A DNA stretch of 64,000 bases, from assembly GCA_035361075.1 (NCBI GenBank), contig DAOSBX010000002.1, positions 95,721-159,720 of the forward strand, in the 5' to 3' direction. Numbering within the stretch: position 1 is the first letter of the stretch; the number at the start of each line of letters is the position of its first letter. Made by a program: the position numbers and the translations under genes. This DNA comes from Candidatus Hydrogenedens sp. Lineage in GTDB: Bacteria > Hydrogenedentota > Hydrogenedentia > Hydrogenedentales > Hydrogenedentaceae. Below the pieces are notes generated by a model that saw nothing but the letters and a program-made list of their open reading frames with translations, was not told the DNA's origin and made no database searches. Below are positions 35,955 through 44,185 of the stretch, one piece after another.

Positions 35955-36710
35955 ATGGATAAAAAACAAAACACAGATTGGTATATTCAGGCTTTCGATA
36001 AATGGTATCCCATTGTTTATCAACAGCGGAACGAACAAGAAGCAAAAGAACAAGTCAATTTTGTGCTTTCCGAATTAGATTTATCTCCACATCACAAGGT
36101 CTTAGACCTATGTTGTGGTTATGGAAGACATATTCAATATATAAAAGAAAAAATACCCACTACCATAGGAATTGACATTTCTACATATCTCCTAAGAAAG
36201 GCACAGGAATCATTAAAAAATACAGTGATTATAGTTAGGGGTGACATTCGTTGTCTTCCCTTCAAACACAACACTTTCGATGCAGTGCTAAGTTTCTTTA
36301 CAAGCTTCGGCTACTTTGCTAATGAAAAGGATAATATTAAACAAATAAAAAATGTATATAATGTATTAAAAGGAAATGGACTTTTCTTCCTCGATTATTT
36401 AAACCCTGAACAAGCAATAAATATTAAAATGAATAGAACAAAAAGAATTATTAATAACTACACTGTTATTGAAACACGTTGGTATGATGACAAAACAAAA
36501 ATACTAAAGAAAAAAGTAGAAATATTTTCAGATGAAAATACAATAATGACAACTTATGTTGAACATGTTCGTATCTACATGTGTAGTGAATTAGAAACCA
36601 TGTTAAAACAAAATAATTTTGCCATTATGAAAACATTTGGTGATTACAAAAAGAATAAATACACAGAACTCAGCCCAAGATTAATAATAGTTAGCAAAAA
36701 AAATGAATAA
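35955..36710 (+). CDS. SAM-dependent methyltransferase, candidate bacillithiol N-methyltransferase
   Basis: A 251-residue class I methyltransferase. Motif I is VLDLCCGYGRHIQYI, followed by GIDIS (acidic end of strand 2) and the segment FDAVLSFFTSFGYF, which is motif IV-like. The C-terminal part is beta-rich (TRWYDDKTKILKKKVEIF). Start is ATG 35955, 1 base after the pyk stop; other starts at 35889 or 35943 overlap pyk. The 3' end overlaps bshC by 8 bases, showing coupling to the bacillithiol pathway. A methyltransferase making N-methyl-bacillithiol (NmbA) has been reported in green sulfur bacteria. That this gene is the equivalent is inference. Confidence 0.8.
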   Translation: MDKKQNTDWYIQAFDKWYPIVYQQRNEQEAKEQVNFVLSELDLSPHHKVLDLCCGYGRHIQYIKEKIPTTIGIDISTYLLRKAQESLKNTVIIVRGDIRCLPFKHNTFDAVLSFFTSFGYFANEKDNIKQIKNVYNVLKGNGLFFLDYLNPEQAINIKMNRTKRIINNYTVIETRWYDDKTKILKKKVEIFSDENTIMTTYVEHVRIYMCSELETMLKQNNFAIMKTFGDYKKNKYTELSPRLIIVSKKNE

Positions 36711-38232
36711 ACTATACTTCGATTATTTAAATGGAAAAAATGATTTAAGAGAATTTTATTCTTGGCTCCCTGGTGATTCCATTGAAAACTTCCTTAATCA
36801 ATACCTTAATCAAAGGGAAAAAGTGAGAGGAAATGAAAAAGAGGAAAACAAACAACATATCAATATCATTTCTGGACAACAACCTGCACTTTTAGGTGGT
36901 CCTTTTTATACCTTTTACAAGTTAGCTACATTAATAAACATATCAAATCACTATGGGAAAATAGTTGACCACCACTTAAAACCTATCTTCTGGGTTCATT
37001 CTTGGGATCATGATTGGGAAGAAGCATGTAATATCCATTTCCTAACGTATGATTATCAAATATATAAAATGAATTACAAAATTGAGGAAGAACAAAAAGG
37101 AAAATCACTTTATAAAATAGATATAAACGCAGAAAATATAATAAATGAGATAGAAACATTAATCTCAAAAGTAAAAGGTTCAGAATATACAAAAGAGATA
37201 AAGGAATTCCTATGCACATCTGTTGTGAAAAATAAAAACATTGCAGACTGGTCAACCGATATTTTGAAAGAATTTTTTAATGATGAAGAAATAATATGGT
37301 TTGAGCCACATAAAATAACAGAACATACAAAATTACAAAATGTAATTAACACTGCAATCGAAAATCATGAGGAACTACACGACTGCTTCCAAAGAACAAA
37401 TGAAAAATTAAAACAATTAGGCTATAAACTTCAGGTTCATAAGCTCCCTATAGATGTCTTTTTTTTCCTTGAAGAAAATGGATATAGAAGAAAATTAATA
37501 TATGATAAAAAAGAATTTTTATCCGTTGCTTCAGGACATAGATATACAATAAAAGAATTAAAGGAAATATTAAAATACGAACCTGAACGATTCTCTCCAA
37601 ACCTTATATTACGGTGTCTCTTTCAACAATTATTATTCCCCTGTGTAATGTATATAGGCGGTCCCGCTGAAATAGCATATTGGGCACAACTAAAAGATTT
37701 GTTTACTTATTTTAACCTTTCGCTACCAATAATATATCCAAGGAAAAGATCAATTATAGTACCACCAAAAATAAAAAAATGGATGGACGAGTTTGGAATT
37801 TATTCTCAACTTAAAGAGAACAAAAGTCTCAAAATTAAAAAAGATAGTTATATTAATTTAAATGTAGAAACGGAAATAGAAATCGTAAAAAATGAGTTGA
37901 TACAATCAATTCATTTATACGCAAATAAAATGAAAAAAACATTTCATACAGATATCGAGATATTCCAAAATCAAGAAGTACAATTCCTTAAAAAGATTGA
38001 ATATGAGATAGAACGATACAAAAACGAACTTATAAAAATGTATATCAATAAAAACAAACAGATGCAAAACCGCATTAACGCTATTGAAAATACTATTTTA
38101 CCCTTAGAAAAAGAGCAAGAACGAGTATTCTCACCTATATCTTTCATTTCTGAATATGGAAAACAATTCGTAATAAATATATTAAAAAATATAAATATTA
38201 GCTCATTTGACATAGAGGTAATTGAATTATGA
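36703..38232 (+). CDS. bshC: Putative cysteine-adding enzyme BshC
   Basis: A 509-residue protein of the BshC family that joins cysteine to glucosaminyl-malate, the last step of bacillithiol. The block ISGQQPALLGGPFYTFYKL and PIFWVHSWDHDWEEA are the family hallmarks (usually TGQQ.GL..GPLYT and FW.ASEDHDFEE), with the His-Asp pair kept. GGPAEIAYWAQLK and a long C-terminal coiled coil (about 400-480, IEYEIERYKNELI) follow as in family members. It overlaps the methyltransferase before it and bshB1 after it by 4 bases. Confidence 0.92.
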   Translation: MNKLYFDYLNGKNDLREFYSWLPGDSIENFLNQYLNQREKVRGNEKEENKQHINIISGQQPALLGGPFYTFYKLATLINISNHYGKIVDHHLKPIFWVHSWDHDWEEACNIHFLTYDYQIYKMNYKIEEEQKGKSLYKIDINAENIINEIETLISKVKGSEYTKEIKEFLCTSVVKNKNIADWSTDILKEFFNDEEIIWFEPHKITEHTKLQNVINTAIENHEELHDCFQRTNEKLKQLGYKLQVHKLPIDVFFFLEENGYRRKLIYDKKEFLSVASGHRYTIKELKEILKYEPERFSPNLILRCLFQQLLFPCVMYIGGPAEIAYWAQLKDLFTYFNLSLPIIYPRKRSIIVPPKIKKWMDEFGIYSQLKENKSLKIKKDSYINLNVETEIEIVKNELIQSIHLYANKMKKTFHTDIEIFQNQEVQFLKKIEYEIERYKNELIKMYINKNKQMQNRINAIENTILPLEKEQERVFSPISFISEYGKQFVINILKNINISSFDIEVIEL

Positions 38233-38936
38233 ATAAAATAGATGTTTTAGCTTTTGGTGCACATCCAGATGACGTTGAATTGGGGATAGGTGGGACATTG
38301 GCAAAACTTATAAAACAAGGGCTTAATGTTGGCATCATTGACCTTACAAGAGGGGAGATGGGCTCCCGTGGAACCGTTGAAGAACGATTAGAAGAGGCAA
38401 AAAATTCTGCGTCTATTTTAGGTGTATCTATACGTGAGACCTTAGCATTACCAGATACAGATATTCGGATAAACAAAGAGCAAAAACTTCCACTCATCAA
38501 AATAATCAGAAAGTACAAGCCAAAGATGATACTTGCCACAATGCCCGATGACAGACATCCAGACCATCATAATGCTCACTTTCTTATTCGTGAAGCTAAT
38601 TATTTTGCTGGGGTACATAGTATCAATACGGCTCAACAACCATACCGATGTCCTTTACTATTATATTACTATCCTTACTATGAAATAAATACCCCTGATT
38701 TTATAATTGACATATCAGATTACTATGAAACAAAAATTGAGGCTTTAAATGCATACCGTTCTCAGTTCTTTAATCCCAACTATGTAGGTCCTGAAACCTT
38801 TATTTCCACAGAACGTTTTTTGAAAAGTATTCAAGACCGCTGTCTCTATTGGGGAAGCAAAATTAATGTGATGTACGGAGAAACCCTCTATAAGAAAGAA
38901 CCTATACCAATAAATTTAGAATATTTGCTAAAATAA
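38229..38936 (+). CDS. bshB1: BshB1, N-acetylglucosaminyl-malate deacetylase
   Basis: A 235-residue LmbE/PIG-L zinc deacetylase that frees the amine of GlcNAc-malate. The metal motif is AFGAHPDDVELG (His-Pro-Asp-Asp) and DRHPDHHNAH supplies the third ligand. IIDLTRGEMGSRGTVEERLEEA and TLALPDTDI are typical of BshB1 instead of the mycothiol enzymes. Coupled to bshC by a 4-base overlap, and bshA begins 4 bases after its stop. Confidence 0.95.
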   Translation: MNKIDVLAFGAHPDDVELGIGGTLAKLIKQGLNVGIIDLTRGEMGSRGTVEERLEEAKNSASILGVSIRETLALPDTDIRINKEQKLPLIKIIRKYKPKMILATMPDDRHPDHHNAHFLIREANYFAGVHSINTAQQPYRCPLLLYYYPYYEINTPDFIIDISDYYETKIEALNAYRSQFFNPNYVGPETFISTERFLKSIQDRCLYWGSKINVMYGETLYKKEPIPINLEYLLK

Positions 38937-38940
38937 AACA

Positions 38941-40089
38941 ATGAGAAAAAAAACACAAAAACTCAAAATAGGAATCAGTTGCTACGCATCCACAGGAGGA
39001 AGTGGCATTGTCGCAACCGAATTGGGTTTAGCGCTTGCCCAAAGAGGTCACGAAGTACACTTTGTTGTTGAACAAATCCCATTCCGATTAAGAGATAATT
39101 CTGAAGGTGTATTTTGTCATGTCGTTGAACCTATTAACTATCCAGTTCTTAAACAACCCCCATCATTTTTAACAATGGCTTCTCGAATTGCAGAAGTTGT
39201 TGAAGAAAATTCAATACAATTATGGCATGCCCATTATGCAATTCCCCATGCAAGTATTGCACTCCTCGCTAAAGAAATGCTACCACCGCCATTAAGATTT
39301 TGTCTCATAACAACCCTACATGGAACAGATATTACCATTGTAGGTGCAGACCCATCTTTATACAGGGTAACAAAACATGCAATGGAGAATAGTTGTGCAA
39401 TTACTGCGGTCTCCGATTGGCTCAAAAAAGAGACTGAACGCGAATTTAACCTTTCCAAACCCATCCACAGAATTTATAATTTCATCAAACCTTCACGTTT
39501 TCAAAAAATAAAAAAAATAAACACTCCATGGCTTGATAAAAACAAAAAAACAATTATGCACATTTCTAATTTTCGAGCCGTAAAAAGAGTAACTGATGTA
39601 ATCCGTGTTTTTGCTAAAGTCGTTGAACGAATAGATGCACAATTAGTCATGGTTGGTGAAGGTCCCGAACGAATTTCTTCTGTTGGCGTTGCCCGTCAAT
39701 TAGGTATATTAAATAAAATAAAATATATTGGGAATTATCCACGCATAGAAGAACTACTTACCTCTGCTGATTTAGTAATTCAGCCGAGCGAACATGAAAG
39801 TTTTGGCATGGTCGCACTGGAAGCAATGTCAGCAGGTGTCCCAGTAATTGCAACTCGAAGCGGAGGAATACAAGAATTGATAGTCGATGGTGTTACAGGG
39901 TTTTTATGTGAAGTAGGGGATATTGAAACCATGGCAGATTGGGCTATACAAATTTTATTTGATGATAAATTAAAAAAAGAGATGGGCAAACATGCAAAAC
40001 AAAGAGTACGAGAACAATTTAGCGATGATAAAATAATACCTCAATATGAAGAACTATATATAAACACATTAAACAAATATAAATCATAA
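38941..40089 (+). CDS. bshA: BshA, L-malate N-acetylglucosaminyltransferase
   Basis: A 382-residue GT4 glycosyltransferase that moves GlcNAc from UDP-GlcNAc to L-malate. The start IGISCYASTGGSGIVATELGLALAQRGHEVHFV is the BshA signature; the C-terminal lobe has the nucleotide motif PSEHESFGMVALEAMSAGVPV and ATRSGGIQELI. The gene ends an operon with the methyltransferase, bshC and bshB1; the whole bacillithiol pathway is thus contiguous and complete. Confidence 0.96.
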   Translation: MRKKTQKLKIGISCYASTGGSGIVATELGLALAQRGHEVHFVVEQIPFRLRDNSEGVFCHVVEPINYPVLKQPPSFLTMASRIAEVVEENSIQLWHAHYAIPHASIALLAKEMLPPPLRFCLITTLHGTDITIVGADPSLYRVTKHAMENSCAITAVSDWLKKETEREFNLSKPIHRIYNFIKPSRFQKIKKINTPWLDKNKKTIMHISNFRAVKRVTDVIRVFAKVVERIDAQLVMVGEGPERISSVGVARQLGILNKIKYIGNYPRIEELLTSADLVIQPSEHESFGMVALEAMSAGVPVIATRSGGIQELIVDGVTGFLCEVGDIETMADWAIQILFDDKLKKEMGKHAKQRVREQFSDDKIIPQYEELYINTLNKYKS

Positions 40090-40100
40090 GAAGAATAACT

Positions 40101-41006
40101 ATGAACAAAAAAGACATAATAAGAATTGGCATTTTTTACGATGGTAATTTCTTTTTCCACGTGAGTTCATATTACCGTTACGTTCACCCTCCTAAAAAAC
40201 GAATTTCTATAAGTGGATTGCATAATTTCATAAAAAATAAAATTGCAGAGTTTGAAAAGGTTGAATCTAACCTTGTTCATATAGTTACATCCCATTTCTT
40301 CCGTGGCAGATTATCTGCAAAAGATGCAGAGCTTGAAGATAGACTTTATTCCGAGCGTGTTTTTGAAGATATATTAATGAACGAAGGTGTAATAACCCAT
40401 TACCTGCCAATAAAAGTAAAGAGCGACAAAAGACATGAGAGAGGCATAGATGTATGGCTTGCATTAGAAGCATACGATACTGTTATTCAGAAAAAACTCG
40501 ATGTACTCGTGCTTATCACTGGTGATGCCGATTTTATTCCATTAGTAAAAAAAGCTCAATCAGCCAATGCAAAGGTAATGCTCTTAGGATGGGACTTTAA
40601 ATATACAGATGAGTCAGGAGTAGATTGTTCCACAATTACCTCTGCAGAGTTATTAGAGTCCTCTACATATCCATTAAATATGCACAACTTGATTGAAAAA
40701 GGACTACAAGAGGAAGACAATGACATATTAAATCTGTTCTATGATATTAAGGAAGAACAACAAGAATCACAAACCAAAATAAAAGAATATTTTCAAGGTA
40801 AAATACACTCCTTAAAAGAAGGTTATGGTTTTATTTCATGCCAGAAATTTCCAAAAAATGTTTTCTTCCATTATTCCGCCTTAAAAAATCAAAACTTTCA
40901 AGATTTAGTAGTTGGTCAAAAAGTTGAATTTTTAGTTCATGAAGCTGACAAAGGTATTGTTGCTCAACCCGTAATTGTTATAAATAATCCAACAAATAAT
41001 GATTAA
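40101..41006 (+). CDS. NYN/PIN-like nuclease domain fused to a cold-shock domain
   Basis: A 301-residue two-domain protein. Residues 5-190 are a NYN (LabA-like PIN) domain: acidic residue in IFYDGNFF (Asp14), RGIDVWLALEAYDTV and LITGDADFIPLV, giving the acidic centre of metal-dependent RNases. Residues about 230-292 are a cold-shock OB fold with RNP1-like GYGFIS and RNP2-like NVFFHYSAL, which binds single-stranded RNA. The mix suggests an RNase guided to unstructured RNA. It starts 11 bases after bshA and so belongs to the same operon, but no functional link to thiols is evident. Confidence 0.88.
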   Translation: MNKKDIIRIGIFYDGNFFFHVSSYYRYVHPPKKRISISGLHNFIKNKIAEFEKVESNLVHIVTSHFFRGRLSAKDAELEDRLYSERVFEDILMNEGVITHYLPIKVKSDKRHERGIDVWLALEAYDTVIQKKLDVLVLITGDADFIPLVKKAQSANAKVMLLGWDFKYTDESGVDCSTITSAELLESSTYPLNMHNLIEKGLQEEDNDILNLFYDIKEEQQESQTKIKEYFQGKIHSLKEGYGFISCQKFPKNVFFHYSALKNQNFQDLVVGQKVEFLVHEADKGIVAQPVIVINNPTNND

Positions 41007-41035
41007 TTAAAATTACATTTATTAATACATTTGAT

Positions 41036-42103
41036 TTACTCTTTAGGAAGTTCGTTGTACCAGGGCAATTCCTCTTTTTTCTCTATCTGAACACCTTTTT
41101 CAGGATACCATCTCTTATTATCAGGTGTAATTGAGACCCATTCATATTCACCTGTATCTGGATATAAGGCATATAACTTCCCTCCTTTAGGAACAAAATC
41201 ACTTCCATAACCACCTAATCCTGTGGCTCTTCCATATATAAGGTCCACACCCTCAATAATGCCCGAATAATCATTTACATGGTCATGACCACATATACAC
41301 GCTTTTAACCCTGGTATCTTCTTAAGATAGGCAAGCGATTCACCACGTTCTGCTTCATAACATACATTCTCAAATTTAACACCAGAAGCCACTTTACTTT
41401 CCCAAATAGTATGATATTGATATATTGGAATATGGCACACCATAAAAGTAGGAATGGAAATGTTTGCGTTGGCTTCAGCCCATTGTGAAACCCATTGTCG
41501 CTGTTCGTCTCGCAAACCAACATTATTTGAATTGAGACAAACAAATCTCCAGAGACTCTCGCCACTTGTTTTTGCAACAATTACCTCGTAATTACCCTCT
41601 GCTATCCCTCCGCGATACATCGAATTCTTCCCTTTTGCCAGAATGTCATGCCCCTTCGTATAATCTGACAATTTATCATGATTACCCCAAGTATACAACC
41701 ATGGCACTCCAAGCGACCCAAAAAATTCAACAGCTGTTTCAAGATATGAAAGCCCCCTACCAAAAGCATTCTCATTCCAAACATCGCCTGTTATAGCAAT
41801 TAAATGAGGTTGTGTAAGGTCAATCAGTTTTTTAATTATCTCTTCTGTCGTTTTATCTATGTTCTTATCTTTTCTATATGGATTAAAATGAATATCCGTA
41901 AATTGAAGCAATTTGATACTCTTCTCATTACCAGATATAGTTAATGTATACTTATTTTCACTAACCGTATTTGATTTTTCCATCCCGACAGGTGATTTTG
42001 AAGTTTCATTTCTTGCAGATGCTTTGGAACTACTCACTATTGCAGTACCAGCTGACACTGAACTTACAATAAAAAAACGTCGTGTTATCTTCATACTACT
42101 CAT
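41036..42103 (-). CDS. Tat-exported calcineurin-like metallophosphoesterase
   Basis: A 355-residue phosphoesterase with a twin-arginine signal (KITRRFFIVSS, then a hydrophobic stretch to about residue 30). The dimetal site reads FTDIHFNP (D-x-H), ITGDVWNE (GD), TWGNHDKL (GNHD) and CGHDHVND (GHxH-like). The signal requires folding before export, consistent with metal loading. Start is ATG 42103 with GAAGGAAG 7 bases upstream. It is convergent with the NYN gene and divergent from the alpha/beta hydrolase. The substrate is unknown (phosphodiester or nucleotide). Confidence 0.88.
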   Translation of the reverse strand: MSSMKITRRFFIVSSVSAGTAIVSSSKASARNETSKSPVGMEKSNTVSENKYTLTISGNEKSIKLLQFTDIHFNPYRKDKNIDKTTEEIIKKLIDLTQPHLIAITGDVWNENAFGRGLSYLETAVEFFGSLGVPWLYTWGNHDKLSDYTKGHDILAKGKNSMYRGGIAEGNYEVIVAKTSGESLWRFVCLNSNNVGLRDEQRQWVSQWAEANANISIPTFMVCHIPIYQYHTIWESKVASGVKFENVCYEAERGESLAYLKKIPGLKACICGHDHVNDYSGIIEGVDLIYGRATGLGGYGSDFVPKGGKLYALYPDTGEYEWVSITPDNKRWYPEKGVQIEKKEELPWYNELPKE

Positions 42104-42193
42104 AGCAAAACTTCCTTCTTGTTTGTAATTATTGAATAAAGTTTAACAAAATATAGAACTAAATATGGAATTGTAAAAAACAATAAATTAACA

Positions 42194-43027
42194 ATGAAAC
42201 AACACTTCTTAAAAGTTGATTCAAATATAAGACTATCAATTTACGACTTTGGTGGCATAGGACCTCCATTAATTTTCTGCCATTTCACAGGTGGATTAGG
42301 AATGCTATGGCAACCAATTGCAGAAAAACTGCTCACCAAATTTCATTGTTTTGCTTATGATGCAAGAGGCCATGGAAATTCCAGTAAACCCGATAATATT
42401 AACTTTTACGATTGGAATAAACACTTAAGAGACCTAATCGCTATAACTGAATATATCAAAAATACAACAAATAAACATCACTTTTATGGTGTAGGTCATT
42501 CATTTGGTGCTGCCTGTCTAAGTCAGGCAACCTTATTTAATAAGAATATTCAATGGAAAAAAATAATTCTTATTGAACCTATTATTGGTCCCGATATATT
42601 TGATTTTAGACAAGAAATAATGTCTGAAATAGCCAGAAAACGGCGACCTATGTTTAGCAAAGAACAATTAGATAATCAGTTAAGGAACAAACATCCTTAC
42701 AAAAGCTGGGACATGAACATGTGGGAGATATATAAAAAACATGGATTCATAGTAAATGAAAATAATGATTATTTATTAAAGTGCAGTCCAGAAATAGAGT
42801 CATATCAGTATTTATTTGGAAACCCTAAAGGATGGTTTAATAAACTGAAGAAAATCCATGTACCTACCTTAATCATCTACGGCGAAAAAAGTGAACTATT
42901 ACCCATCGCATATTATCAATTAGAACAAATACCAAAGGCATTTCTTGTAAAAATTCCTAAGGCAACTCATTTTATCACACAAGAACATCCCCAGACCATA
43001 GTTAACTGGATAAAAAACTGGTTCTAA
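42194..43027 (+). CDS. Alpha/beta hydrolase
   Basis: A 277-residue cytoplasmic alpha/beta-hydrolase-fold protein. The nucleophile elbow is GVGHSFGA (Ser). FCHFTGGLG corresponds to the oxyanion HGG-type turn. The catalytic Asp/Glu is likely in IIYGEKSELLP, and His in IPKATHFITQEHP. YDARGHGNSSKP is the typical beta-3/alpha-A segment. The substrate (ester, lactone, epoxide or amide) is unknown. It is a single gene. Confidence 0.88.
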   Translation: MKQHFLKVDSNIRLSIYDFGGIGPPLIFCHFTGGLGMLWQPIAEKLLTKFHCFAYDARGHGNSSKPDNINFYDWNKHLRDLIAITEYIKNTTNKHHFYGVGHSFGAACLSQATLFNKNIQWKKIILIEPIIGPDIFDFRQEIMSEIARKRRPMFSKEQLDNQLRNKHPYKSWDMNMWEIYKKHGFIVNENNDYLLKCSPEIESYQYLFGNPKGWFNKLKKIHVPTLIIYGEKSELLPIAYYQLEQIPKAFLVKIPKATHFITQEHPQTIVNWIKNWF

Positions 43028-43116
43028 AAATTTGACTCCAACTATTAAAATATGTAGAATATAGATAATTATTTACACTTCTAATAAAAACAATAAATAT
43101 AATTAAATTTTTTTAT

Positions 43117-43689
43117 ATGTTTAAGATTAATTGTTTACAAAAATACAATATAATATTAATTGTTTTATTTCTTGTCGGAATATCTATTACCTCAACTACT
43201 TCTTCAGAAGAAATAAAAGAGGAACAACCCAAAAATCTTCGAATTCGTTTAGGCTTTGAAAATATGTTCCATGCAGGGGAAGCATCAGACAAAGCAGATG
43301 AAATATTTTTCAATCCTACAATTGATATTGAGAAAAAGGTTTCGCCAAGAACAGCACTTTCATTAAGATGTATCCCTGCATTTTTTTATATTCAAGATAA
43401 AAATATAGAGGAAGTGTTTGGAGCAGGCGTTGGGGGCACAATAAGAATTTATATCAAAAAAGAAGAACGTGGTTTTTTCTCAGAAATCCATGAAGTTATT
43501 TTGTTTCATAAGAACAAATTTGAAGGTAATAGCTCAAATATAAATTTTTATTCATCATTAGGTATTGGCTATCAATTCAATAAAGAATGGGATATCCTTT
43601 TTCAATTAGGACACATTTCAAACGCTGATCTAAAAGAGAACAATAAAGGCACCGACCTGATGGGGATAGGTATCGGCTATACTTTCTAA
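43117..43689 (+). CDS. PagL-like lipid A 3-O-deacylase, outer-membrane beta-barrel
   Basis: A 190-residue exported barrel protein with signal segment at about 10-30. The C-terminal part has GHISNADLKENNKGTD: His166 and Ser168 match the catalytic HxS of PagL, and the third residue, normally Glu at His+14, is Asp180. The alternating amphipathic strands and last residues GIGIGYTF with terminal Phe fit a BAM substrate. PagL removes the 3-O-linked acyl chain of lipid A. Low overall similarity means the call rests on this motif and the barrel character. Confidence 0.6.
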   Translation: MFKINCLQKYNIILIVLFLVGISITSTTSSEEIKEEQPKNLRIRLGFENMFHAGEASDKADEIFFNPTIDIEKKVSPRTALSLRCIPAFFYIQDKNIEEVFGAGVGGTIRIYIKKEERGFFSEIHEVILFHKNKFEGNSSNINFYSSLGIGYQFNKEWDILFQLGHISNADLKENNKGTDLMGIGIGYTF

Positions 43690-43696
43690 CACTTAA

Positions 43697-44062
43697 TTAA
43701 ATACGCATTGTATGAAGGTTGGAAATGAACTCATTTAGCATATTAACGCTATGTGTATAAGGAAATGTTCCAGAATACCCTGGCTTCAGATTTACCGTCT
43801 TAGAATTTATATCTTCAACAAGAATATAGATAGGGGTTTCATTTGGACTCTGTAAAAAATACCGAAATTCAAACACATCATCTGTTGATAACTTAAACGT
43901 TTTTTCATAATCAATAAGAACAACATCAACGTTATTTTTTAATAATGTCTCTCTCAAAAGGTCTATATCATTTAAAAGAATTACCTCATGCCCCAAAGCT
44001 TCTATTTCATGTATTATTGGATAGACCTTGAAGCTATCACTTACAATTAAAATTTTTAACAT
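43697..44062 (-). CDS. Degenerate receiver-like protein
   Basis: A 121-residue protein with a CheY-like alternation of strands and helices (LKILIVSDSFKVYP, VDVVLIDYEKTF, TPIYILVED). An Asp aligned with the phospho-acceptor is present in LIDYE, but the acidic pair near the N terminus is reduced to one Asp in SDS, and the conserved Thr and Lys are not found (FPYTHS at the Lys region). It is likely a pseudo-receiver that signals by contact only. No partner gene is adjacent. Confidence 0.55.
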   Translation of the reverse strand: MLKILIVSDSFKVYPIIHEIEALGHEVILLNDIDLLRETLLKNNVDVVLIDYEKTFKLSTDDVFEFRYFLQSPNETPIYILVEDINSKTVNLKPGYSGTFPYTHSVNMLNEFISNLHTMRI

Positions 44063-44119
44063 GTTTTCTGCCTAACATTCTATTACATTATACAACTTTA
44101 TAATAGAAATATAACACTT

Positions 44120-44147
44120 TTGACAATGAATATATTTCATATATAAA
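44120..44147 (+). promoter_or_regulatory. Sigma-70-type promoter of the STN-like protein gene
   Basis: TTGACA at 44120-44125 and TATAAA at 44142-44147 are separated by 16 bases. The start would lie near 44154, so a 14-bp palindrome would be in the leader. This is a consensus match seen directly; use in the cell is inferred. Confidence 0.55.
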
Positions 44148-44156
44148 ATATAATTA

Positions 44157-44170
44157 ATGAAGTACTTCAT
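44157..44170. promoter_or_regulatory. Palindrome in the leader just before the SD
   Basis: ATGAAGTACTTCAT is a perfect 14-bp palindrome. It lies between the predicted transcription start and AAAAAGGAG (SD at about 44171-44179). It may be an operator for a dimeric repressor. Confidence 0.35.
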
Positions 44171-44185
44171 AAAAAGGAGTTTTAT

